Assembly: GCF_014650875.1 (NCBI RefSeq)
Contig: NZ_BMVU01000005.1
Span: 186,001-250,000, forward strand
Length of the DNA stretch: 64,000 bases
Direction: 5' to 3'
From: Streptomyces minutiscleroticus
Lineage (GTDB): Bacteria; Actinomycetota; Actinomycetes; Streptomycetales; Streptomycetaceae
Shown here: one piece after another, positions 55,627 through 62,925 of the stretch
How the letters are laid out: each line of letters opens with the position of its first letter
Numbering within the stretch: position 1 is the first letter of the stretch
Position numbers and translations under genes: made by a program
The notes under the pieces: generated by a model
The model's input: the letters and a program-made list of their open reading frames with translations, nothing else
Told to the model about the DNA's origin: nothing
Databases searched by the model: none

Positions 55627-55785
55627 GTGCAAAATCCGGACTCGACTCAATACGAGTGCACCGAATGTGGAAAGATGACCAAGGTCAACGTGCGAACGGG
55701 ACGCCTCTACTCGCATCAACCGCCAGAAAATATTCGCGTTTGTCCAGCATCCGGAGGCATAGTGGCGCCCCCGCTGGGGGGGTGA
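55627..55785 (+). CDS. Small zinc-ribbon protein
   Basis: Open frame of 52 codons starting with GTG after a GAGGGGG site. The product has CTECGKMTKVNVRTG and, 20 residues on, RVCPASGG, a CxxC...C pattern of a small zinc ribbon, with a Gly/Pro-rich tail. Placed between the nuclease gene and the Shedu-like gene in the same direction. Missed by length thresholds; the good Shine-Dalgarno and cysteine spacing support it. Confidence 0.6.
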   Translation: MQNPDSTQYECTECGKMTKVNVRTGRLYSHQPPENIRVCPASGGIVAPPLGG

Positions 55786-55928
55786 ACCGCTGAGACTTCC
55801 GCCACTGCGCCCTCGACATGCACCAGTAGTTCCTAAGCACCCTCAACGTGTCGCAGACGATTCATCAACCAGCGTTCGGACGGTAAGTGGTGGGTTGCCT
55901 GGTCTAGGCAAGAAGCGCTGAGGAGCCT

Positions 55929-56519
55929 ATGTCCATGGAAGACTGCCGGCCATCACCAAGCATTCTCGGGGACACAGTCGTACCCGACACGGATCCAATG
56001 CGCCCGAGAGCCCTCGCTTGGGATACCTACTCAGACATGGCGCTTGCAGAATGGTACAAGCTTCTGAGTCTGAACCCGGAGGAGGATGAGGTTCAGCGCT
56101 TCCTTGAGCTGCATCCGTCAATGATCCCAGGCGGTAGCGGTGATGTTGGTCCAGGTGGACACCACGGCTCGGATATGGGAGCAGTCTTTAGGCGACCCAA
56201 GCTGATCGGTAGCGGCCGGACGTTTGAACCAGATTTCATGTGGGTCACCAGATCCTCTGGTCTCGTCACACCAATTCTTATTGAGATCGAGAAGCCATCG
56301 AAACGATGGTTCAGAAAAGATGGCCGCCCTACAGGCGAATTCACAGAGGCTCACGACCAACTTAATGACTGGCGCTCTTGGTTCGCCCGCTCATGGGACT
56401 CATGGGATGGTCAACAACCGCAATGGCGGCCCGGTATCAACACATGGTCGACGCGGTTCGTACTGACATCGCACGCCAGGTCGACGGACTTATTTGGGAA
56501 TAAGCAACTCGGGGCGTAG
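55929..56519 (+). CDS. Shedu-like (DUF4263) nuclease-domain protein, truncated by fusion to an integrase remnant
   Basis: Open frame of 196 codons with a GAGGAG site and tandem ATGs. Residues 40-152 resemble the Shedu/DUF4263 core: NPEEDEVQRFLELHPSMIPGG, TFEPDFMW (Asp102) and ILIEIEKPSKR (the E-x-K motif reads E-I-E followed by K), then HDQLNDW. From about residue 153 the frame leaves family-like sequence. The same bases in another frame (from 56393) encode an integrase end. The C-terminus is therefore scrambled by a deletion, and the gene is probably a pseudogene or a new short variant. Confidence 0.65.
   Translation: MSMEDCRPSPSILGDTVVPDTDPMRPRALAWDTYSDMALAEWYKLLSLNPEEDEVQRFLELHPSMIPGGSGDVGPGGHHGSDMGAVFRRPKLIGSGRTFEPDFMWVTRSSGLVTPILIEIEKPSKRWFRKDGRPTGEFTEAHDQLNDWRSWFARSWDSWDGQQPQWRPGINTWSTRFVLTSHARSTDLFGNKQLGA
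56393..56503 (+). pseudogene. Remnant of a tyrosine integrase C-terminus
   Basis: A 36-codon frame, shifted relative to the Shedu-like frame, encodes MGWSTTAMAARYQHM followed by VDAVRTDIARQVDGLIW. This is the closing segment of actinobacterial tyrosine recombinases, including the nucleophile Tyr (TAT at 56435-56437) in ARYQH. It ends with TAA at 56501. No other integrase sequence exists in the island, so a deletion joined this end to the Shedu-like gene. Confidence 0.8.
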
Positions 56520-56537
56520 CAGCGGTTACGCCCCGAG
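56508..56537. terminator. Terminator behind the integrase remnant
   Basis: Perfect 11-base-pair stem (56508-56518 with 56527-56537) with an 8-base loop, 4 bases after the integrase stop and 8 bases before the stop of the convergent membrane protein gene. Confidence 0.8.
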
Positions 56538-56545
56538 CAGCCCTA

Positions 56546-56839
56546 CTATTGGACCGCTTTTCCACCTAGGAGGCCCACCATTGCTCCGAAGCCGAGATTA
56601 GCAAGAGTGGAGCATGTATCCATGGCGGATTTCGCAGCCTCAGTTGGCTTCTCCACAAAAATTCCTATGTAGAGACTAGCCATCAACGTCAGGACAGTAA
56701 TCAACGCCACACAGATAAAAACTAGCTTGAAGTGAGCGGTAATTGTGGTAACCGCAGGAACGGCGGAATCATCTTGCTGACCAACGGTCGATGAGGGATC
56801 GACGGTGTTAGGTGCAGCGTTCGCAACACCATCACTCAT
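56546..56839 (-). CDS. Small two-helix membrane protein in the island
   Basis: Protein of 97 residues: an acidic disordered N-terminus, then a hydrophobic segment (LVFICVALITVLTLMASLYI), a short acidic loop and a glycine-rich second segment (LANLGFGAMVGLLGG). It overlaps the previous gene by 8 bases, indicating co-translation. No homologous family recalled. The codon use (ATA, CTA, AGT) is unlike the GC-rich flanks. Confidence 0.7.
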   Translation of the reverse strand: MSDGVANAAPNTVDPSSTVGQQDDSAVPAVTTITAHFKLVFICVALITVLTLMASLYIGIFVEKPTEAAKSAMDTCSTLANLGFGAMVGLLGGKAVQ

Positions 56840-57185
56840 CCTTCTTACCCCTCTTTACCTTCTTGGCGCTGTTCCTGTATTTTCTAGTATCACCACGAAA
56901 GCGAGCATAACCTTTTACTCTATACGGCCGGTAAGTACCACGCACGCGTTGTCGTTTTTCGTCCTGAATCTCTGCAACCTTAAGCAATCCATGTTCTTCG
57001 GAAAACTTTTTGGCGGCCTCGGTACCATTAAACTCCAGCCGCTTGCCCTCCACCTCGACGATCACTGTGGTGGCTCGTGGACGTCTAAAAATTGTGTGCA
57101 GAATGCTGCGCACAGTGGCGCTGCTAAGTATTGCCGCGAACAATGCTCCCGCCGGAAGCAACTGAAAGAGCCACTCTGGTTCCAC
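56832..57185 (-). CDS. Membrane protein with basic tail, first gene of a small operon
   Basis: Protein of 117 residues. A hydrophobic N-terminus (LFQLLPAGALFAAIL) is followed by RRPRATTVIVEVEGKRLEFNGTEAAKKF, then a strongly basic C-terminus (YRVKGYARFRGDTRKYRNSAKKVKRGKKDE). The TTVIVEVEGKRLEF strand pattern distantly recalls the effector-associated EACC1 domain but this is weak. GTG start. Upstream are the terminator hairpin at 57346 and the att site; the two genes are the cargo nearest to the right end. Confidence 0.65.
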   Translation of the reverse strand: MEPEWLFQLLPAGALFAAILSSATVRSILHTIFRRPRATTVIVEVEGKRLEFNGTEAAKKFSEEHGLLKVAEIQDEKRQRVRGTYRPYRVKGYARFRGDTRKYRNSAKKVKRGKKDE

Positions 57186-57345
57186 GTCCTACCTTCCCCC
57201 TAGGTACGTACTGCGGGCTGCGGCGCGCTGAGCGGTGTCTCAGATTGTGCCCTCCCATCATGCTGCTGTCCGCACCGATCGACTCATCTGTCGTGTCCGT
57301 AGGGACAAGGAGCCGTAAGTGAGACGGTAAACGAGACGAGCGCGC

Positions 57346-57381
57346 GAAGGGGCGGCACCCTCGTGAGGGTGCCGCCCCTTC
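57346..57381. terminator. Hairpin next to the right att site
   Basis: Sixteen to seventeen perfect pairs (57346-57362 with 57365-57381), followed on the plus strand by GTTTTG. It lies immediately downstream of tRNA-Cys on the minus strand and so serves as its terminator after integration. It replaces the chromosomal one left at 53122-53160. Confidence 0.8.
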
Positions 57382-57401
57382 GTTTTGCCTGGTCAAGGCG
57401 G

Positions 57402-57476
57402 TGGAGACCGTGGCGGGATTCGAACCCGCGTAACTCGCTTTGCAGACGAGCCCCTGAGCCGCTCGGGCACACGGTC
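57402..57476 (-). tRNA. tRNA-Cys (GCA)
   Basis: Intact cloverleaf on the minus strand with encoded CCA. Acceptor GACCGTG/CACGGTC, anticodon stem CTCGT/GCGAG with loop CTGCAAA (anticodon GCA), T arm GCGGG-TTCGAAT-CCCGC, discriminator U. It is the integration target of the neighbouring island, whose right att copy restores its 3' half. Confidence 0.95.
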
Positions 57477-57712
57477 GAGCCGGGTCCGGAGACCGTGGAC
57501 GGGGCCCTCGGCCGGTACGTCCGCTCCGAACTCGTTGCCTCGACCGTAGGCCCCGGCCCGCCCGCCCCTCAAGCGATCGGGCGGGGCCGCAACACGACTG
57601 CCACACGCCGTTCATGAACGGTCCCGCGCCCATCGCACCCGGCCGCCGTCACGCCCCTCCCGGAGGGCGCCCCTCCCCCGGAGCGCCCCGCCCGCAGGGC
57701 GCCGGGAAGCCC

Positions 57713-58378
57713 TCAGGAGCGCCGCTCGCGGTGGAGCAGGCACAGGGTGAACGCCAGGGCCGAGACGTCCGCGCGGAACGGGCGCGGGGCGGGGTCCGCG
57801 GGGCGCCACACGAGCACCGTGCCGGTGGTCCCGTCGAGGAGGAGGTCCCGGCCGCCGGCCAGCCCGCCGAGCCGTATCAAGCGCCCGGCCCCCGCCGGGA
57901 GTTCCTCCTCCGGCAGCCACGCCTCCCCGTCGCCCGCGCCGTCGTAGTGCTCGGCGAGGGTCGGCAGCGGCATGTCCGTGCCCAGCCGGAACACCCCGGC
58001 CTCCTCCGGCAGCCCGTGCTCCCGCAGGAACCGCCGCGTCGGCCCGTGCGTGAGCGCGGACGGGAAGTCGACGTCCTCGAACCGCATGATCCGGCCGGCC
58101 CCGAACTCCCTCTCCAGCAGCCGGGACGGGAACTTCAGGACGAGGCCCGCGCCCGGCTCCGCGACCCGGGCGAACGGCCCCGCGGAACGGCACCCGGCGT
58201 CCGCGCCCGCCCGCACGACCGCGTCCGTCCGCGCGTACGCGAAGGCCCCCGCGCCCTCCCCGTACCCGAACCCGTACGGAACCGGCCGGCGCGGCGCGTC
58301 GTACACGTCCGGGACCGGCCGGTACGGCGCGTGCCGGTCCAAAGTGACGGTGCCCGCTTCCGCGTGAATCGTGCTCAT
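57713..58378 (-). CDS. SUKH-4-like immunity-family protein
   Basis: Protein of 221 residues. It shows the pattern of SUKH-4 proteins: TRRFLREHGLPEEAGVFRLG near the middle, then LIRLGGLAGGRDLLLDGTTGTVLVW and a closing segment FRADVSALAFTLCLLHRE. No toxin gene is nearby. Streptomyces carry several such orphan genes, some working in development rather than toxin immunity. The ATG at 58378 is preferred because the first residues of upstream extensions are low complexity. It lies outside the island. Confidence 0.75.
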   Translation of the reverse strand: MSTIHAEAGTVTLDRHAPYRPVPDVYDAPRRPVPYGFGYGEGAGAFAYARTDAVVRAGADAGCRSAGPFARVAEPGAGLVLKFPSRLLEREFGAGRIMRFEDVDFPSALTHGPTRRFLREHGLPEEAGVFRLGTDMPLPTLAEHYDGAGDGEAWLPEEELPAGAGRLIRLGGLAGGRDLLLDGTTGTVLVWRPADPAPRPFRADVSALAFTLCLLHRERRS

Positions 58379-58555
58379 GGCTCCCCCGCGCATGTGATCG
58401 CATGATGCTGCCCCGCCGGGCACCGGCCGCCCGCCGGGCGCCGGTCCCCCACTGCTGGGAAAACCCTACGCGGCACCACTGACAACGCCCCGGAACCCAA
58501 GCGCCGCAAGGGTCCCGGGCCCTGCCGGGGCGTCACCACGACGGCGAGCAGACGG

Positions 58556-58583
58556 AGGTGACGGCGGTGTGCCGCCGTCACCT
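58556..58583 (-). terminator. Terminator of the molybdenum hydroxylase operon
   Basis: Perfect 12-base-pair stem (58556-58567 with 58572-58583), 4-base loop, 35 bases beyond the last stop codon of the operon. Confidence 0.8.
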
Positions 58584-58618
58584 CTCCGCGCTGTCGCGGG
58601 TCCGTCGTCCCTCCCGCG

Positions 58619-60934
58619 TCATCGCGGGTCCGTCACCACCGCCGCCTGCGGGCGGATCGGGAGGCGGTTGACCGGGCGGCCCGTGGCCGCGCGCACCGCC
58701 GACGCGACCGCCGCCGGGGAGGTCACCACCGGTACCGCGCTGGCCGCCTTCGCGCCGAACGGCGCCACCACGTCGCGCTCCTCGACGAGCTTGACGATGC
58801 GGATGTCGGGGACGTCGAGCGCGGTCGGCAGGGCGTAGCCCGTCAGGTCGGGGTGGCGGATCACGCCGCGCGCGGTGCGCAGGTTCTCCGTGAGGGCCGC
58901 GCCCACGCCCTGGGTGACGCCGGCCTCGATGCGGGCGGCGAGCTGCGCGGGGTTGAGCACCCGGCCCACGTCCTGGGCGAGCGCCAGTTCCACGACCCGT
59001 ACGGAGCCCAGCTCGATGTCGACGTCGACGACCGCGCGGATCGCGCAGAAGGCGAGGCCCACGAAGGCGTCGCCCTGGCCCTGGGCGTCGAGCGGCTCGG
59101 TGGGGTGCGGGCGGCACTGCGCGGTGGCCCACAGCTCCTTGCCGTCCAGCGCCTCGGTGACGGTGGTCGACAGCACCCCGTCGTACGAGGTGATCTTGCC
59201 GTCGGTGATCTGGAGCAGCTCGGTGGACATCCCGAACTGGTGGGCCAGGGGCTGCAGCAGCTGCGCGCGGACCATCTTGGCGGCGCGCTCGACCGCCCCG
59301 CCGGACACCCAGGTGTGCCGTCCGTGGCCGCTCGGGCCCGCGGGCGGCTGGTCGGTGTCCACGGCCGCGACGTGCACCTCGTCGATGCCGAGCGTCTCCT
59401 GGACGATCTGCCGGGCCAGCGTCGCGAAGCCCTGCCCGGTCTCCACGGCCGCGCACAGCACCGTGGCGACGCCGTCCTGCACCTTCACGGTGGCCGTCGA
59501 GACCTCGTCCGCGCCCTCGGCGCCGAGCATGTGCACCATGCCGAGGCCGTAGCCGACGCCGCGGCGCACGGCGCCCGGGTCGCCCGCGCCCTCGGGACCG
59601 CCGGGCAGCAGCCACTCGTCCTCGGGGGTGTCCTTGGGCAGCGGCGGCAGGGGGAAGTCCCGTACGGCCTGGAGGAGTTCGGCGACCGGGGCCGGGCAGG
59701 TGACCGTCTGGCCGGTGGGCAGCACGTCGCCCGTCGCCATGACGTTGCGCAGGCGCAGCTCCGCCGGGTCGACGCCCAGCTTCTTGGCGAGCTTGTCCAT
59801 CTGCGCCTCGTAGGCGGCGCACACCTGCATGGCGCCCTCGCCGCGCACGTGCCCTGAGGGCGGGTTGTTGGTGCGCACGGCCCAGCCCTCGATGAAGGCG
59901 TTCGGGACGACGTACGGGCCGCAGGCGAAGGAGACGGCCGCCGCCAGGGCCTCCGACGACTGGTCCGCGTACGCGCCCGCGTCGAGCAGGATCTGCGCCT
60001 CGACCTTCACCAGCCGGCCCTCGGCGTCCGCGTGGTGGCGGTAGCGCAGCAGGGTGGGGTGGCGGTGGGCGTGGCCGAGGAAGGACTCCTCACGCGTAGC
60101 CGTGATCTTGACCGGGCAGCCGGTCTTCAGCGCGAGCAGGCCGAGCGGAAGCTGGAAGCCCTGGTCCTCGCGGTCGGCGGTGGCCCCGGGGACACCGGTG
60201 ACGACGATCTTCACCTGCTCGGGCGGCAGGCCGTAGCAGGCGGCCGCGGTGTCCCGGTCGGTGTGCGGGTCCGTGGAGGCCGTGTACAGCTCGACGCCGC
60301 CGTCGGGGCGGGGCACGGCGAGCCCGGCCTCGGCGCCGATCGGGGCGGGGTCCTGGCGGCCGATGCGGTACAGGCCCTCGACGACGACCTCGCCGGCCGC
60401 CTCGGGGTCGCCGTGGCGCAGCGGGATGTGCCGGATCAGGTTGCCGTCGGGGTGCAGGGGCTCGGCCTCGAATGCCTGCTCCGGGTCGGTCACCGGGTCG
60501 AGCACTTCGTACTCGACGATGACCGCGGCGGCGGCCATCCGCGCGGTGTCCGGGTGGTCGGCGGCGACCGCCGCGATGGGCTCCCCGTGGTGGCGCACGA
60601 CCTCGGAGGCGAAGACCGGGCGGTCGGCCCGGCCGCGGCCGTACCGGGCGTCCGCGGGCACGTCCTCGTGGGTGACGACGGCGCGGACGCCGGGCATCTC
60701 GCGCGCGTGGGTGGTGTCGATGGACAGGATGCGCGCGTGCGGGTGCGGGGCGCGCAGGACGGCCGCCCACAGCAGGCCCTCGGCCCACAGGTCGGCCGCG
60801 TACGGGAAGGTGCCCTCCGTCTTGGCGCGGGACTCCGCGGACGGCAGGGACGCGCCGAGGCCGTGCGGGATGGGCTCGGCCGCCGGTGCGGGCGGCGCGG
60901 GGGCCGCCGTGGCGGCCGCGGTCTCGTTGCTCAC
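58619..60934 (-). CDS. Xanthine dehydrogenase-type molybdopterin-binding subunit
   Basis: Large subunit of 771 residues of a molybdenum hydroxylase. It starts HGLGASLPSAESRAKTEGTFPYAADL, followed by the a/b hammerhead (VVTHEDVPADARYG), LFF-type blocks RTNNPPSGHVRGEGAMQVCAAYE and LSTTVTEALDGKEL, and QGQGDAFVGLAFCA. At the C-terminus the family base-catalyst motif GxGEPP is replaced by GAKAASAVPVV, so the catalytic Glu is missing. GTG start overlapping the previous stop. The substrate (purine or other) is uncertain. Confidence 0.87.
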   Translation of the reverse strand: MSNETAAATAAPAPPAPAAEPIPHGLGASLPSAESRAKTEGTFPYAADLWAEGLLWAAVLRAPHPHARILSIDTTHAREMPGVRAVVTHEDVPADARYGRGRADRPVFASEVVRHHGEPIAAVAADHPDTARMAAAAVIVEYEVLDPVTDPEQAFEAEPLHPDGNLIRHIPLRHGDPEAAGEVVVEGLYRIGRQDPAPIGAEAGLAVPRPDGGVELYTASTDPHTDRDTAAACYGLPPEQVKIVVTGVPGATADREDQGFQLPLGLLALKTGCPVKITATREESFLGHAHRHPTLLRYRHHADAEGRLVKVEAQILLDAGAYADQSSEALAAAVSFACGPYVVPNAFIEGWAVRTNNPPSGHVRGEGAMQVCAAYEAQMDKLAKKLGVDPAELRLRNVMATGDVLPTGQTVTCPAPVAELLQAVRDFPLPPLPKDTPEDEWLLPGGPEGAGDPGAVRRGVGYGLGMVHMLGAEGADEVSTATVKVQDGVATVLCAAVETGQGFATLARQIVQETLGIDEVHVAAVDTDQPPAGPSGHGRHTWVSGGAVERAAKMVRAQLLQPLAHQFGMSTELLQITDGKITSYDGVLSTTVTEALDGKELWATAQCRPHPTEPLDAQGQGDAFVGLAFCAIRAVVDVDIELGSVRVVELALAQDVGRVLNPAQLAARIEAGVTQGVGAALTENLRTARGVIRHPDLTGYALPTALDVPDIRIVKLVEERDVVAPFGAKAASAVPVVTSPAAVASAVRAATGRPVNRLPIRPQAAVVTDPR

Positions 60935-62925
60935 GCCTGGCCTCCGTCCTGGCCGTACGGCTGCTCGTGCCCGCCGTCGTGCGGGTGCGGGTGCGGCGGG
61001 TGCTCGTGCTGGTGCGGGGCCTGCGCCTGCACCTGCGGGTCGTGCGCGTACGGGTCCTGCTGGTCGTGCATGTACGGGTCCTGCTGGTCGTGCATGTACG
61101 GGTCCTGAGGTGCGTGGCCGTCGTGCCCGTCGTGCCCGTCGTGCCCGTCGTACGCCGCGGGGTTGACCCCGCCGTCGCCCGGGCCCGCCTGGTGCGGGAT
61201 ACGGAGCCCCTCGGCCGCCTGCTCCTGCTCCTGCTCCCGCTCCGCCTCCGGCTCGGCCTCGGCGGACGCGTGCGCCTCGCGCTCGGCGACGACCTCCCGC
61301 ACGGCTTCGAGGACGCCCCGGTACCCGGAGCAGCGGCACAGGTTGCCGCACAGCGCCTGGCGGGTCTCCAGGTCCGTGGGGGCGGGGTTGCCCTCCAGGA
61401 GGTCGTGCACGGTCATCGCCATGCCCGGGACGCAGAAGCCGCACTGCACGGCGCCGCACCGGGCGAGCGCCCGCTGCACGTCCGAGGGCTGCCCGTCGGC
61501 GGCCAGGCCCTCCACGGTGCGCACCTCGCTGCCGGCCGTGGTCACCGCCGGCACCAGGCACGACGCGACGAGGCGCCCGTCGACCTGCACGTTGCAGGCA
61601 CCGCACTCGCCCTGCGAGCAGCCGTCCTTGGCGCCCGCGAGGCCGAGCCGCTCGCGCAGGACGTAGAGCAGGGACTCGCCGATCCAGGCGTCGCTCACCG
61701 GCCGGTCGACGCCGTTCACCCGCAGGACGTAGGAGGCCAGGGGGCGCTCCTCCTGCGGCGGCGGGCCCGCGGGGGCCTCTTCGGGGGCGCCGGCCTCGGA
61801 GGCGGTGTCCTGGACGGCGTCCTGGGCGGCGTCCTCGGGCTCCCCCGCCGCGGCGGCCGCCTCGGGCGCGGGCTCCCCCGCGTCCTGGTCGCTCGCGGGC
61901 TCCTCCGGGGCGGCGTGCCCCTCCGGGGCGGCGTCGGCGGTCCCGTCGGGCTCCTCGTGCTCCTCGGGCGCCTCAGGGGCCGCCTCCTCGGCGGGTCCGT
62001 CCGGGGCCGGCTGTCCGTCCGCGGCGGCCCCTGCGTCCGCGGCGGCCCCTGCGTCCTCTGCGGGCGCGTCCTCTGCGGGCGCGTCCTCGACGGACGTGCC
62101 CCCGGCCGCCGCCTGCTCGGCCGCGGCCCGGCCGTCGTCCCCGCCGTCCGGCCCGTACTCGGAGACGGTGGGGCCGGCGGGCTCCTGCTCGGCCGGGGCG
62201 TACTCCGCGGGCTGCTCGTACCCGGCCGGGGCGTACTCCTCGGGCGCGTGCCCGGCCGGAGCCGCGGGCTGCTGCTGCGACCAGGGCTCGGTCGCCCAGG
62301 GCGCGGGCGCGCCGCCCGGCAGGGTGGACGGGGGCGTGCCGCCCCACTGCTCGACCAGGGCGGAGGTGGTGAACTCGCCCGACTCGTCCGGCAGATCGCC
62401 GCCCGCGACGGGGATGGACCACTGGCCGGTGACGTCGTGCCCGGACACGGGCGCCTGCGGGGCCTGGGGGTCCTGGAAACCCTGGGCGGGCTCCTCGTAG
62501 ACGGGCTCCTCGTAGGTCCACTGGCTGTTCTGGCCCGTGGCACCCGAGTAGTACGCGAAATCGCCCTGGGCGGGCTGCTGGGGGGCCTCCTGGGCCTCGC
62601 CCGGCTCGGGCCACCCCCCGGCCCGGGACTCGTCGTACTGCTCGTACCCGGCGTGCTGTCCGCCCCTGCCGTCGTCGGCCGGGGCCGGCCAGCCGAGGGC
62701 CGCGGGGTCGGTGCCCGCGGTCGCGGCCGGGGAGACGGGGATCTGGGGCGGGACGTAGCCGTGGCCGGGCGCGGCGAGCGGCGAGTGCGCGTCGAGGAGC
62801 GCTTCGATGCCGCCCTCGGGCAGCTTGACGAAGGCCGTGGCGCCGTCGTCGTAGTCGCCCTGGGGCAGCGGCTCCCAGGTGTTCCCCGGCTGCGGGGCGC
62901 CCTCTCCGTGCTGGTCGTCGGTCAC
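60931..62925 (-). CDS. Iron-sulfur subunit with 430-residue disordered head and His-rich tail
   Basis: Protein of 664 residues. Only residues from about 420 to 590 are the usual [2Fe-2S] subunit: YVLRVNGVDRPVSD, GCSQGECGACNV, ASCLVPA, then CGFCVPGM and CRCSGY, four plus four cysteine ligands. The first ~420 residues are Glu/Pro/Ala/Gly-rich and disordered. The tail carries DGHDGHDGHDGH, two copies of a DPYMHDQQ unit and HEHPPHPHPH, a likely metal-binding region. GTG start overlapping the FAD subunit stop by GTGA, so the operon is tightly coupled. Confidence 0.88.
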   Translation of the reverse strand: MTDDQHGEGAPQPGNTWEPLPQGDYDDGATAFVKLPEGGIEALLDAHSPLAAPGHGYVPPQIPVSPAATAGTDPAALGWPAPADDGRGGQHAGYEQYDESRAGGWPEPGEAQEAPQQPAQGDFAYYSGATGQNSQWTYEEPVYEEPAQGFQDPQAPQAPVSGHDVTGQWSIPVAGGDLPDESGEFTTSALVEQWGGTPPSTLPGGAPAPWATEPWSQQQPAAPAGHAPEEYAPAGYEQPAEYAPAEQEPAGPTVSEYGPDGGDDGRAAAEQAAAGGTSVEDAPAEDAPAEDAGAAADAGAAADGQPAPDGPAEEAAPEAPEEHEEPDGTADAAPEGHAAPEEPASDQDAGEPAPEAAAAAGEPEDAAQDAVQDTASEAGAPEEAPAGPPPQEERPLASYVLRVNGVDRPVSDAWIGESLLYVLRERLGLAGAKDGCSQGECGACNVQVDGRLVASCLVPAVTTAGSEVRTVEGLAADGQPSDVQRALARCGAVQCGFCVPGMAMTVHDLLEGNPAPTDLETRQALCGNLCRCSGYRGVLEAVREVVAEREAHASAEAEPEAEREQEQEQAAEGLRIPHQAGPGDGGVNPAAYDGHDGHDGHDGHAPQDPYMHDQQDPYMHDQQDPYAHDPQVQAQAPHQHEHPPHPHPHDGGHEQPYGQDGGQA

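Larger units (their letters stand above)
53171..57445. mobile_element. Degenerate integrated genomic island at tRNA-Cys (about 4.2 kb)
   Basis: Direct 49-bp repeat copies at both ends, insertion in the 3' half of a tRNA gene, an integrase C-terminal remnant (56393-56503), lower G+C than the flanks, TTA codons and several short genes together indicate an actinobacterial integrative element that has lost most of its integrase. Cargo: DUF4365-like nuclease, DUF559-like nuclease, a zinc-ribbon protein, a Shedu-like protein and small membrane proteins. No replication or transfer gene is recognisable, so it is probably immobile. Confidence 0.85.

Noticed and set aside
55605..55793. A 62-codon plus-strand frame overlapping the zinc-ribbon gene
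   Set aside because: Its product lacks any pattern, while the GTG-started frame has a ribosome-binding site and CxxC motif.
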